NCBI GenBank assembly: GCA_963747425.1
Contig: CAVVFJ010000001.1
Location: 1 to 64,000 of the forward strand
Source of the DNA: DASUPK01 sp963747425
GTDB lineage: Bacteria; Actinomycetota; Thermoleophilia; Solirubrobacterales; 70-9
Reading direction: 5' to 3'
Length of the DNA stretch: 64,000 nucleotides
Both the position numbers and the translations under genes were made by a program. Shown piece after piece: positions 34,943 through 43,733 of this stretch. The notes beneath the pieces were generated by a model that saw only the letters and a list, made by a program, of their open reading frames with translations, was not told where the DNA came from and searched no databases. Position 1 is the stretch's first letter, and each line of letters opens with the position of its first letter.

Positions 34943-36080
34943 ATGGCGACACGGATAGTCGTGCTGGGGGCGGGATTCGGCGGCCTGGAGCTGGCCACGA
35001 TCCTCTCGGAAGAGCTCGGCGAAGACGCCGACGTGGTCCTGATCGACAAGGGCGATGCCTTCGTCTTCGGGTTCTCGAAGCTCGACGTGATGTTCGGGCG
35101 GGAGACCCTCGAGTCGGTGAGCCTCCCGTACCGCGACTTCGTCAAGCCCGGCGTCCGGATCGCCAACGAGATGGTCACGGCGATCGACCCGGAGGAGCGG
35201 GGTGTGAGGACCGACGCGGGCGAGTACGAGGCCGACATCCTGGTGGTGGCGCTCGGCGCCGACTACGACCTCGACGCCACCCCCGGGCTGGCGGACGCCG
35301 GCAACGAGTTCTACTCGTTCGCCGGCGCTGAGCGCATGCGGGAGCTCCTGCCGGACTTCTCCGAGGGGCGGGCCGTCGTCGGCGTCTGCGGCGCGCCGTT
35401 CAAGTGCCCGCCGGCGCCCAGTGAGGCCGCCCTGCTCCTTCATGATCGATCTCTCGGCTCGCGGCGTCCGAGAGCACTGCGAGATCACCTTCCTGATGCC
35501 GCTTCCAAGCCCCGTGCCTCCGTCCCCGGCGACCTCGGAGGCGCTCCTCGAGGCTTTCGCCGAGCGGAACATCGAGTTCGTTCCGGACGCGCGCATCGCC
35601 TCCCTGGACGAGGACCGCAAGGTCGCGGTTCTCAAGGACGGGCGAGAGTTCGCCCACGACCTCTTCCTCGGGGTCCCGAAGCATCGTGCCCCCGACGTCG
35701 TTCTGGATTCCGGGATGGCCGAGGAGGGGTATGTGCCGGTGGAGTCGAGCACGCTGAGGACACGCTTCCCGGGTGTCTACGCGGTGGGCGACGTCGCGAC
35801 CGTTGGTGTCCCCAAGGCCGGTGTGTTCGCCGAGGGGGCCGCGCGCGTCGTCGCCGCCGAGGTGCTCGCGGAGATCCGGGGGGAGGGGCGCCCGCGGGCT
35901 ACGACGGGCAGGGCTCCTGCTACGTCGAGTTCGGCGGGGGCCGCGTCGGTCGTGTCGACGTGGACTTCCTCTCGGGCCCGAGGCCGACCGGGGAATTCCA
36001 GGCACCCTCCAGCGCCCTCGTCGCGGAGAAGAAGGACTTCGGAGCGAGCCAGGCGTGCCCGCTGGTTCGGCTCCGGCTAG
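34943..36080 (+). CDS. FAD/NAD(P) oxidoreductase (NDH-2/SQR-like), three frameshifts
   Basis: About 378 aa after repair. Pyridine nucleotide-disulfide oxidoreductase fold: FAD motif VVLGAGFGGLELA at the N-terminus, a second nucleotide region around VGVCGAPFKCPP, and the C-terminal FAD contact FPGVYAVGDVATVGVPKAG. The APFKCPPAPSEAAL segment resembles sulfide:quinone-type reductases, so a membrane-surface quinone reductase is likely. Breaks are at about 35447 (one C too many in GATCGAT), 35885-35888 (one G too few in a G run) and 36045 (one C too many). Since three errors occur in one gene, real decay cannot be excluded. After repair the protein ends RRARWFGSG at 36080. Confidence 0.75.
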
Positions 36081-36127
36081 CTTTCCGGCTGGTGTAGCCG
36101 CAAGGCGGTCAGGATGCCCGTGCTTGA

Positions 36128-37555
36128 ATGACCGCAATGGCGCGTGTGCTCGAAACCGACTACTTGGTAGTCGGAGCCGGGGCGTCGGGCATGGCTTTCG
36201 CCGACGCCCTGATCCGGCATGCGGACGTGCAGGTCGCCCTTGTCGATCGCCGGCACGGGCCCGGTGGCCATTGGCTCGATGCGTATCCGTTCGTGCGGCT
36301 GCACCAGGCGTCCTCGTTCTACGGAGTGGCCTCGACGGTGCTGGGCTCCGAATCGATCCAGCGCGAGGGCCCCGAGGCCGGTCTGTACGAACGGGCGGGC
36401 GCTGCGGAGATCTGCGCCTACTACCAGCGGGTGCTGGAAGAGCAACTGTTGGCCTCGGGGCGGGTGGAGTTCCACCCGAACTGCGAGTACCTGGGTGATG
36501 GCTCGTTCGTCTCGCGCATGTCCGGACAGCGTTACCAGGCCGGCCCGAATTGCCGGATCGTCGACGCCCGCTACGTCGCCCCGGAGATCCCCGCGACCAC
36601 CGAGCCGCCATTCGGCGTCGCCGACGGGGTCCGTGTGCTGCCGGTCAACGAGCTACCAAGGCTGGAAACCGCACCCCGGGAGTTCGTGATCGTCGGGTCC
36701 GGGAAGACGGCAACCGACGCCTGCGTGTGGCTCCTCGAAAGCGGAGTCGACCCGGAGTCGATCTGCTGGGTTCGGCCCCGCGAGCCGTGGATGTTCGACC
36801 GCGCGGTCCTCCAGCCCGACCCCGCCGTGTTCATCGGGATGGCTGCTGACGTCATGGAGGCGGCAAGCGCCGCCACCTCCCCGGATGACCTCTTTCTCCG
36901 AATGGAAGCCGCGGGGGTGATGCTCCGCATCGATCCCTCGCTGACTCCGACCATGGCGAAGACGCCGACGGTTGCCCAGTGGGAGCTCGACCTGTTGCGC
37001 AGCATCGAGCGGGTGGTACGGCTCGGACGGGTCCGTGGGATCAATCCCGGGCGGATCGAACTGGACGAGGGCGATGCCACGATCGACAGGGACGCGGTCG
37101 TCGTCCACTGCGCCGCGTCCGGGCTGCAGTACCCGCCGCTGATTCCGATCTGGGGCGACGAGGCGATCACGATTCAGCCGGTCAGGGCGGGGTTCCCTTG
37201 CCTGGCCGCGGCACTGATCGGATACGTGGAGGCAACCCGCGAAGATGACGCTGAGAAGAACCGAGTGTGCCCCCCGTCGCCGCTCTCGAACACACCCACC
37301 GATTGGGCAGTGATGCAGGTCCTGGGCGGCCGCGCATCACTCGCCTTTACCGCCGAGCCCGACATCAAGGAGTGGGCCGACAGCGTGACGCTGAACCCCG
37401 CGCGCGTCCCTCCCGGACAGGCCGTTGATGACGATCTGGCGGCCGCCGCAGAGCGCTTCCGCGCCGCCGTCGGCCCCGGGATCGCGGCAATGGCCGAGCT
37501 CGCGGGCCTCGGCAGCCAGCAGCCGACGGCGAGTCCGCTGTCCCGGAATACATGA
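36128..37555 (+). CDS. FAD-dependent monooxygenase-like protein
   Basis: 475-aa cytosolic flavoprotein. VVGAGASGMAFADAL near the N-terminus is the FAD Rossmann motif, and FVIVGSGKTATDACVWLLE at about 188-206 is the second (NADPH) Rossmann motif, as in flavin-containing monooxygenases. The region GPGGHWLDAYPFVRLHQASSFYGV also fits FMO-like proteins. The substrate is unknown. Codon choice is slightly less GC-extreme than in its neighbours. No ribosome-binding site or TAnnnT box is clear; ATG 36128 or 36137 may be the start. It lies in the accessory block between pepQ and efp. Confidence 0.8.
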   Translation: MTAMARVLETDYLVVGAGASGMAFADALIRHADVQVALVDRRHGPGGHWLDAYPFVRLHQASSFYGVASTVLGSESIQREGPEAGLYERAGAAEICAYYQRVLEEQLLASGRVEFHPNCEYLGDGSFVSRMSGQRYQAGPNCRIVDARYVAPEIPATTEPPFGVADGVRVLPVNELPRLETAPREFVIVGSGKTATDACVWLLESGVDPESICWVRPREPWMFDRAVLQPDPAVFIGMAADVMEAASAATSPDDLFLRMEAAGVMLRIDPSLTPTMAKTPTVAQWELDLLRSIERVVRLGRVRGINPGRIELDEGDATIDRDAVVVHCAASGLQYPPLIPIWGDEAITIQPVRAGFPCLAAALIGYVEATREDDAEKNRVCPPSPLSNTPTDWAVMQVLGGRASLAFTAEPDIKEWADSVTLNPARVPPGQAVDDDLAAAAERFRAAVGPGIAAMAELAGLGSQQPTASPLSRNT

Positions 37556-37636
37556 CCGAGGACTGCGGAGTCGGGCCGCGAGCCGCTGCTTTGAATCCGT
37601 TGCGGGAGCGGAAGCTGGCTGCTGTGCGGCGGCGGC

Positions 37637-37642
37637 TAGCCT
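37637..37642 (+). promoter_or_regulatory. -10 box TAGCCT, leaderless type
   Basis: TAGCCT ends 7 nt before the efp GTG at 37650. Confidence 0.55.
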
Positions 37643-37649
37643 TCGGGCC

Positions 37650-38210
37650 GTGATCACCACCAACCAGTTCAAGAACGGCACGCACATCGAGGTCGACGGC
37701 AGGATCTTCCGGATCGTCGAGTTCCAGCACGTCAAGCCCGGCAAGGGGGGCGCCTTCGTGCGCTCGAAGCTGAAGCGGGTCGACGACGGCGCCGTGATCG
37801 ACAAGACCTTCAAGGCCGGGGAGAAGTTCCGGCCGGTGCGCACCGAGACCCGCAAGATGCAGTTCCTCTACGACTCGGGCGACGCGGCCGTCTTCATGGA
37901 CAACCAGAGCTACGACCAGGTCGAGATCCCGAAGGCAATCGTCGGCGACGCCCTGAAGTGGGTGCCGCCGAACTCCGACGTCGAGCTGCTCTTCGTCGAC
38001 GAGCAGGCCGCCGGCGCGCAGCCGCCGAGCGCCGTCGATCTGGCGATCACGCAGACCGATCCCGGGTTGAAGGGCGACACCGCCTCAGGCGGGGGCACGA
38101 AGCCCGCGACCCTGGAGACGGGCGTCGTCGTCCAGGTCCCGCTCTTCATCGAGGAGGGCGAGCGGGTCCGGGTCGACACCCGCAGCGGCGAGTACGTCTC
38201 CCGGGCGTAG
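37650..38210 (+). CDS. efp: Elongation factor P
   Basis: Helps ribosomes through polyproline stretches. 186 aa with the three beta-barrel domains. N-terminal KOW-like domain with the tip loop HVKPGKGGAFVRSKLK, whose Lys is the residue modified in other bacteria, then VFMDNQSYDQVEIP and the C-terminal signature region GVVVQVPLFIEEGERVRVDTRSGEYVSRA. GTG 37650 with a leaderless -10 box. nusB follows after 10 nt, and its own -10 box overlaps the efp stop codon. Confidence 0.95.
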   Translation: MITTNQFKNGTHIEVDGRIFRIVEFQHVKPGKGGAFVRSKLKRVDDGAVIDKTFKAGEKFRPVRTETRKMQFLYDSGDAAVFMDNQSYDQVEIPKAIVGDALKWVPPNSDVELLFVDEQAAGAQPPSAVDLAITQTDPGLKGDTASGGGTKPATLETGVVVQVPLFIEEGERVRVDTRSGEYVSRA

Positions 38211-38213
38211 TCT
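38208..38213 (+). promoter_or_regulatory. -10 box TAGTCT, leaderless type
   Basis: TAGTCT begins with the TAG stop of efp and ends 7 nt before the nusB ATG at 38221. Confidence 0.5.
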
Positions 38214-38220
38214 CGGGTTG

Positions 38221-38602
38221 ATGAAGAGGTCCGATCAGCGGCGAGACGCAGTCTTCGCCCTCTACCAGCATGAGGTCACGGGTAGGTCTCTCGGCGAGTT
38301 GCTCGACGGCGCGAAGCCCTTCTCCGTCGAGCTCGCCGAGGCGGTCGAGGCCAACCGGCCGGAGCTCGATGATCTGATCGCCAAGCACTCGAAGGGCTGG
38401 GCGCTGGAGCGGATCGCGCCGCTCGAGCGCAGCATCATGCGGACGGCTCTCTACGAGGCGCTGCACGAGCGACGATGTGCCCGTCGAGGTCGCGATCGAC
38501 GAGGCGGTCGAGCTCGCCAAGGAGTACTGCGGCACCGACGCCCCGGGGTTCGTCAACGGGATCCTGGGCGCGGCCCTGGCGGAACGAGGCGCCGTCGACT
38601 GA
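38221..38602 (+). CDS. nusB: Transcription antitermination factor NusB, one frameshift
   Basis: Small helical RNA-binding factor for rRNA antitermination, about 126 aa after repair. RSDQRRDAVFALYQHEVTG, LERIAPLERSIMRTALYEALH and VPVEVAIDEAVELAKEYCG..FVNGILGA are all classical NusB segments. The frame breaks at about 38470, where one C too many in GAGCGAC separates them, the same heptamer as at the hisS break. efp-nusB is a standard bacterial pair. The stop TGA shares its A with the ATG of the next gene. Confidence 0.9.
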
Positions 38603-39382
38603 TGGCGACCGCGCTCGAGGGTGTGGAGGGGCTCCTCCTCGACCTCAGCGGGGTGATCTACGTGCAGGACGAGGCGGTGCCGGGGGCTGCGGAAGCCCTG
38701 GACCGCCTGCGCTCCGAGAGCATCCCGACCCGCCTGGTCACCAACACGACGATGCGCCCGCGCAGCTCGATCCTGGAGCGCCTCGATCGACTCGGGATCG
38801 AGGCAGATCCAGCCGAGCTGATCACTCCAGCATCCCTCGCGAAACGGCGCTGCGAGGAGGCGGGCTACGAGTCCGTCGCCGCTGGTTGTCCTCGACGAGC
38901 TCCGCGAGGACCTGGAGGGGCTCGAGGAGCGTGGCGACTCGGTCGACGCGGTGATCGTCGGCGACCTGGGGGAGGGCTGGGACTACGAGGTCCTCAACCG
39001 AGCGTTCAGGCAGCTGATGGACGGCGCCGCGCTGATCGCGCTGCAGAAGAACCGCTACTGGGAGACAGCCGAGGGGCTCTCGCTCGACGCCGGTCCCTTC
39101 GTCTCCGCGCTCGAGTACGCGACCGGACGTGAGGCGGAGGTCGTCGGCAAGCCCTCGCCGGCCTTCTTCGAGCTGGCGCTGGGCGAGCTGGGGGTGAGCG
39201 CAGACCATGCCGCGATGGTGGGAGATGACGTGGAGGCCGACGTCGGCGGCGCGATGGAGGCCGGCCTGGCGGGGATCCTGGTGCGCACCGGCAAGTACCG
39301 GGAGGATCTCGTCAGAGAGTCGGGAATCGAGGCGACCGCGACGGTCGACTCGATCGCCGACGTGCCAGCGCTCATCCGATAG
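38602..39382 (+). CDS. HAD superfamily phosphatase, LHPP-like, one frameshift
   Basis: About 259 aa after repair. HAD subfamily IIA phosphatase. Motif I is LLLDLSGVIYVQ, with Ser in place of the second Asp. That DxSG form is characteristic of LHPP-type phospholysine/phosphohistidine phosphatases. Motif II TRLVTNTT, motif III Lys in VVGKPSPAFF and motif IV MVGDDVEADVGGAM are present. The break is at about 38879, where one C too many separates GYESVA from LVVLDELREDLEGL. ATG overlaps the nusB stop. The natural substrate is unknown. Confidence 0.83.
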
Positions 39383-39413
39383 CCGGCTGCCTGACAGCTA
39401 GCATCGCGGCCCA

Positions 39414-39623
39414 ATGGGTGTTGGAGCCGAATCGACAGGCGGTGGGGCCGAGGAGCTCGAGCGCATCACCGCCCGCCTCGAACAGCTCGCGGCGCAGCTC
39501 GAGGGCGACGTCGACGACGATCGCGCGGCGGAGCTCGTCCGCGAGGCCTCCGAGCTCGCCGCCCAGGCGGGGAGCGCGGTCGAAGGCGCTCTCCGCGGCG
39601 CCTCGGGCCCACCCGGAGACTGA
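39414..39623 (+). CDS. xseB: Exodeoxyribonuclease VII small subunit
   Basis: 69-aa helical protein. ELERITARLEQLAAQLE and the following Glu-rich helix fit XseB, which binds the large subunit XseA to form exonuclease VII. The large subunit gene, usually directly upstream, is not in this window. A TAGCAT box (39399-39404) ends 9 nt before the ATG. ispA follows after 8 nt, as in the frequent xseB-ispA-dxs order, which supports the assignment more than the short sequence alone does. Confidence 0.75.
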   Translation: MGVGAESTGGGAEELERITARLEQLAAQLEGDVDDDRAAELVREASELAAQAGSAVEGALRGASGPPGD

Positions 39624-39631
39624 GCCGGCAG

Positions 39632-40528
39632 ATGAGCGAGTACCCCGATGACCTTCGGGAGATGGTCGACCGCTACCTGACCCGCCTCAGCTTCTCGGAG
39701 ACCCCGGCCACCGCCGGTCTGGCGGAGGCGATGCGCTACTCGCTGCTGGCCGGGGGCAAGCGGATCCGCCCCGTGCTGGCGCTGGCGACCGCGCGCTCGA
39801 TCGGGCTCGATCCGGAGCGGATGCTGCCCGCCGCGTCGGCGATCGAGCTGATCCACACCTACTCCCTGATCCACGACGACCTGCCGGCGATGGACGACGA
39901 CGAGCTGCGGCGCGGGATGCCCACCTCTCACGTCAAGTACGGCGAGAACGTCGCCATCCTCGCGGGGGACGGCCTCTTCGCGGAGGCGATGCGCCTCTTC
40001 AGCCAGAGGCAGGAGGGCGAGCCCCAGGCGGTCCTTGCCGCCCTTCGCGAGCTGGTCTCGGCCACCGGAGTCGGAGGCATGGTCGGCGGCCAGTACGTCG
40101 ACGTCACCGAGTTCGAGGAGGGCGGGCTCGGGGCCGGGGGAGAGGTCGATCCCGAGCTCCTGCGCGAGATGCATTTCCTCAAGACCGGACGCCTGATCGC
40201 CTCGAGCGTGGGCGTCGTACTGGTGTTGGGTGAGGTTCCCGAAAATGAGACAATCCCGTACCGCCGTTTCGCCGATGAGCTCGGGGTTCTGTTCCAGATC
40301 GTCGACGACATACTCGACGTGACCGGATCGGACGAAGAGCTCGGCAAGCCGAGCGGCAGCGACGAGAGGCACGGCAAGCTCACATACGTGAGCGCGTTTG
40401 GCCTCGACAGGGCCCGCGAGCTAGCCTCTCAGTCGCACGGCAAGGCCAAGAAGGCACTTGCCGAGACGGCGGCGAAGACCGACGATCTGGCACGGATCAC
40501 CGACTTCATCCACACCCGACACACCTGA
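39632..40528 (+). CDS. ispA: Polyprenyl (farnesyl/geranylgeranyl) diphosphate synthase
   Basis: Trans-prenyltransferase, 298 aa, that elongates DMAPP/GPP with IPP. The first aspartate-rich motif is LIHDDLPAMDDD and the second QIVDDILDVTGSDEELGKPSGSD. GGKRIRPVLALA binds the diphosphate, and KTGRLIASSV is the next conserved box. The exact chain length (C15 or C20) cannot be read with certainty. Its TGA overlaps the ATG of dxs, so precursor supply and condensation are co-expressed. Confidence 0.92.
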   Translation: MSEYPDDLREMVDRYLTRLSFSETPATAGLAEAMRYSLLAGGKRIRPVLALATARSIGLDPERMLPAASAIELIHTYSLIHDDLPAMDDDELRRGMPTSHVKYGENVAILAGDGLFAEAMRLFSQRQEGEPQAVLAALRELVSATGVGGMVGGQYVDVTEFEEGGLGAGGEVDPELLREMHFLKTGRLIASSVGVVLVLGEVPENETIPYRRFADELGVLFQIVDDILDVTGSDEELGKPSGSDERHGKLTYVSAFGLDRARELASQSHGKAKKALAETAAKTDDLARITDFIHTRHT

Positions 40529-42528
40529 TGGACAACGACAAGCCTCTGCTCGACTCGATCGCCTCGCCCGCCGACCTGACCGAGCTCACGGACGATCAGC
40601 TCCAGCGTCTGGCCCAGGAGGTCCGCGAGCTGATCATCGACACGATCGGCGAGATCGGCGGCCACTTCGGAGCCAACCTCGGCACCTGCGAGCTCGCCGT
40701 CGCGCTCCACAGCCTGCTCGACTCGCCCACGGACAAGATCCTCTGGGACGTCGGGCATCAGGCCTATCCCCACAAGGTGCTGACCGGCCGCAGGGACCGG
40801 CTCAACACGATCCGCCAGTACGAAGGCCTGGCGCCCTTCTGCTCGGTGTTCGAGTCCGAGCACGACATCATGGGCGCCGGCCACGCCTCCACCTCGATCG
40901 GCTACGGCGTCGGCCTGAAGGAGGCGATGCGCAAGGGGATCGGCGAGGACGGCAAGGTCGTCGCGGTGATCGGCGACGGTGCGCTGACCGGCGGCGTCGC
41001 CTACGAGGCGCTCCATCACGCCGGGGGCCTGCAGACGCCGATGGTGATCGTCCTCAACGACAACGGAATGTCGATCTCTCCCAACGTCGGGGCGATCTCC
41101 CGCTACTTCCAGCGCGTGCGGCTCAACCCCGGCCTCTATAAGGCGCGTTCCACCACCGAGGAGCGCCTCACGCAGCTCCCGCTCGGCCTCGGCCGGCGGA
41201 TCGAGCGGCTCGGCCCCGAGGTGAAGGCGGCGATCAAGGCCTACTGGGCGCCGGGCCTGTTCTTCGAGGAGCTCGACCTCGCCTACATGGGAGTGATCGA
41301 CGGCCACGACGTCGCGGCGCTGCGGCGGGCGCTCACCAAGGCGCTCGACGCCGACCGGCCCGTCGTCGTCCACATCCACACCGTCAAGGGCAAGGGCTTC
41401 GAGCCCGCCGAGGAGGGCGGCCTGGAGGGGATGGAGAAGTGGCACGCGGCCAAGCCGGGCTCGATCGTCGACGGCAAGGAGGCGCCGAAGAAACCGGTCG
41501 TCCCTGTCAGCGAAAGCGATTCGCCGGAGAAGATCGAGAAGCTCGAGAAGCCGCCTCCCAAGGCCCCGCCCCAGTACACCGCCGTCTTCGCCGACGCGCT
41601 GGTCGAGGAGGCCAGGCGCGACGAGAGGGTGATCGGGATCACCGCCGCGATGGCGGGGGGCACCGGCCTCAACAAGCTCCACGACGAGCTTCCCGGCCAG
41701 TACTACGACGTCGGCATCGCCGAGCAGGACGCGGTGCTCTTCGCCTCCGGGCTGGCGATCCAGGGCGCGAAGCCGGTCTGCGCGATCTACTCGACCTTCC
41801 TGCAGCGCGCCTTCGACCAGCTCGTCCACGACGTCTGCCTGCAGAAGCTGAACGTCGTCTTCGCCATGGACCGAGCGGGCCTGGTCGGCGACGACGGCCC
41901 AACTCACCACGGCGCCTTCGACGTCTCCTACTTCCGGGCGCTGCCGAACGTGGTCGTGATGGCGCCGCGCGACGAGGCGATGCTCGTGCACATGCTTCGC
42001 ACCGCCCTGGCCTATGACGACGGCCCGATCGCCTTCCGCTATCCGCGCGGCGCCGCCGAGGGCGCGCCGATGCCGGACGCGCCGAAGGAGATCGAGATCG
42101 GCAAGGGCGAGTATCTGCTGCCCGGCGAGCGCGTCGCGCTGCTCGGCTATGGATACGGCGTGCAGGTGGGACTGCGCGCGGCCGAGATCCTGCGTGGCAG
42201 AGGGCTCGAGCCGACCGTCGCGGACGGCCGCTTCGCCAAGCCCCTGGACGGGGAGCTGATCGAGAAGCTGGCCGCCGAGCACGACCTGCTGGTGACGATC
42301 GAGGAGAACGTCCTGCCGGGCGGCTTCGGCTCCGGCGTGCTGGAGCACGTCGAGGATGCGTTCGCCGATGGATCCGAGCGGGCCCGTGTGCTCCGCGTCG
42401 GCCTCCCGGACCGCTACGTGACGCACGGCAAGCCGGCGCTGCTTCGCGAGGAGGTCGGCTTCACCGGCGAGGACGTCGCCGAGCGTGTGCTCGCCGCGCT
42501 GGGAACGCGCGAGACCATTCTCGGCTGA
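40528..42528 (+). CDS. dxs: 1-deoxy-D-xylulose-5-phosphate synthase
   Basis: First enzyme of the MEP isoprenoid pathway: condenses pyruvate and glyceraldehyde 3-phosphate with thiamine diphosphate. 666 aa. GGHFGANLGTCELAVALH, DVGHQAYPHKVLTGR, the ThDP motif GDGALTGGVAYEALHHAG..NDN, and the C-terminal transketolase domain IAEQDAVLFASGLA..DRAGLVGDDGPTHHG are intact. The linker between the first and second domains carries an extra Lys/Pro/Glu-rich stretch of about 30 residues (around 315-345), longer than the usual linker. It is last in the xseB-ispA-dxs run. Confidence 0.95.
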   Translation: MDNDKPLLDSIASPADLTELTDDQLQRLAQEVRELIIDTIGEIGGHFGANLGTCELAVALHSLLDSPTDKILWDVGHQAYPHKVLTGRRDRLNTIRQYEGLAPFCSVFESEHDIMGAGHASTSIGYGVGLKEAMRKGIGEDGKVVAVIGDGALTGGVAYEALHHAGGLQTPMVIVLNDNGMSISPNVGAISRYFQRVRLNPGLYKARSTTEERLTQLPLGLGRRIERLGPEVKAAIKAYWAPGLFFEELDLAYMGVIDGHDVAALRRALTKALDADRPVVVHIHTVKGKGFEPAEEGGLEGMEKWHAAKPGSIVDGKEAPKKPVVPVSESDSPEKIEKLEKPPPKAPPQYTAVFADALVEEARRDERVIGITAAMAGGTGLNKLHDELPGQYYDVGIAEQDAVLFASGLAIQGAKPVCAIYSTFLQRAFDQLVHDVCLQKLNVVFAMDRAGLVGDDGPTHHGAFDVSYFRALPNVVVMAPRDEAMLVHMLRTALAYDDGPIAFRYPRGAAEGAPMPDAPKEIEIGKGEYLLPGERVALLGYGYGVQVGLRAAEILRGRGLEPTVADGRFAKPLDGELIEKLAAEHDLLVTIEENVLPGGFGSGVLEHVEDAFADGSERARVLRVGLPDRYVTHGKPALLREEVGFTGEDVAERVLAALGTRETILG

Positions 42529-42679
42529 CTACCCAATAACGCTGGTTCGGCTCGTCGCGAGCGCGGGTATAGGTGGTTGGTCGGCGAGAGCCCTTGCACA
42601 GCGCGCCGGTCGGGGGAACAGGGCAGACGAACGGCATTCCGGTTCGTCCAACATCAACGCCCTGTGGAGGGAGACTCGC

Positions 42680-42871
42680 ATGACCTATCTCAGATGTCCG
42701 GGTTGCGGACTGACCCTGTTCGACCGCAACCCGCTCATATCGCCGCGACACTGTCCGCGGTGCGCCAGGCGGCGCGGAGCCCCGGTCGAGCTCGAGCGCG
42801 TTTCGAAGTTCAGCGGTGCCGCCGCGGCCTCGGTGCTCGGCGAGCAACCCGGCCGGAAATCGCGTCGGTAG
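42680..42871 (+). CDS. Small zinc-ribbon protein
   Basis: 63 aa. Two CxxC pairs (C6/C9 and C25/C28) around a short hairpin, then a basic, Ala-rich tail, make a zinc ribbon of the size seen in single-domain nucleic-acid or protein adaptors. GGAGG (42667-42671) with an 8-9 nt spacer precedes ATG 42680, so this is a translated gene despite its size. A TATAGG hexamer at about 42571 may be its -10 box. Function unknown. Confidence 0.7.
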   Translation: MTYLRCPGCGLTLFDRNPLISPRHCPRCARRRGAPVELERVSKFSGAAAASVLGEQPGRKSRR

Positions 42872-42873
42872 TA

Positions 42874-43647
42874 CTACTGGGAGCGGGCCGAGGCTCTCGA
42901 GGCAGCCGGGGTCAGGGAGTAGGCCAGGTCAGGCAGCCGCCGCAGCCCGTCGAGCGCCGCGAGGACCCGCGGCGCCAGCGCGATCGCGGCGATGTCGAAG
43001 AGGACGTAGACACCGGCGATGCCGCTCGGCGGGTTGCCGGCGGGCAGCGGCGTATCAGGCGTGGTCGCCGCCCAGTGCCAGGCGCCGATCGAGGTGCCGT
43101 AGATCTCGAGGAAGCCGACCATCAGGAAGACGCCGGCGTACAGCGTCGGAGCCCGGCCGCGGACCATCACGTAGATCAACAGGGCCCCTGTGATCGCCCC
43201 CAGGGCGTCGGTGCGGCCGAGCAATGCGAGCCCGGCGACGGCCCAGGCGGCGACGATCGCGCTCGTCACGCCCAGGAAGGCGCGTCGATGCCGGCGAATC
43301 GGACCGGACTGGCTGATCCGGAGGCCCGCCAGGTAGACGAGACCGTGTCCCGGCGGGACGAAGGCCGGAAGGTTGTCCAGCCGGTAGGTGTAGGCGCCGA
43401 GGACGATCGATCCGAGTACCTCCGCGCAGCTCGCCACCAGCACGACCAGCAGGGCCCGGGCACGGTCCTCACGGCTGAGCGGCGCGCACGATGCGATCAG
43501 GATCAGCCAGGTTGCGCCCCCGAGGAGGAGCTGCTCGCCCCCGGTGGCGAAGTGGTCGAGGGCCAGGAAGCCGGCGATCACGCAGAGAACAATCCCCGCG
43601 AATGGCAGGGGTGCCGAAAGCGGATGCTTCGTCTGTCCTCTCCCCAT
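42874..43647 (-). CDS. Polytopic membrane protein of unknown function
   Basis: 257 aa on the minus strand with seven to eight hydrophobic segments. Polar loops contain YTYRLDNLPAFVPPGHGLVY and WHWAATTPDTPLPAGNPPSGIAG, the type of conserved Tyr/Pro/His loops found in putative membrane enzymes. I cannot assign a family with confidence. It is convergent with the zinc-ribbon gene (2-nt gap) and divergent from the MFS pump, whose palindrome lies 63 nt upstream of it. Confidence 0.7.
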   Translation of the reverse strand: MGRGQTKHPLSAPLPFAGIVLCVIAGFLALDHFATGGEQLLLGGATWLILIASCAPLSREDRARALLVVLVASCAEVLGSIVLGAYTYRLDNLPAFVPPGHGLVYLAGLRISQSGPIRRHRRAFLGVTSAIVAAWAVAGLALLGRTDALGAITGALLIYVMVRGRAPTLYAGVFLMVGFLEIYGTSIGAWHWAATTPDTPLPAGNPPSGIAGVYVLFDIAAIALAPRVLAALDGLRRLPDLAYSLTPAASRASARSQ

Positions 43648-43709
43648 GGGTAGGTTGTCCCTCGCCCGACTCTTGCGCGGGCCCGAGGTGATTGGATCAT
43701 CCCGGCAGG

Positions 43710-43733
43710 GGCAGTGTCAAATGCGACACTGCC
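43710..43733. promoter_or_regulatory. Operator-like palindrome GGCAGTGTC-N6-GACACTGCC
   Basis: A perfect 9-bp inverted repeat with a 6-nt centre (AAATGC), total 24 bp, between the divergent membrane-protein and MFS genes. Size, symmetry and the pump next to it fit a TetR-family operator. No TetR gene is adjacent, so the regulator would be coded elsewhere. Confidence 0.6.

Noticed and set aside
40429..42426. 665-codon open frame antisense to dxs and ispA
   Set aside because: Codon composition is the mirror of dxs, the protein is Arg/Asp/Leu/Gly-rich without any family motif. Very GC-rich genes produce such long antisense frames.
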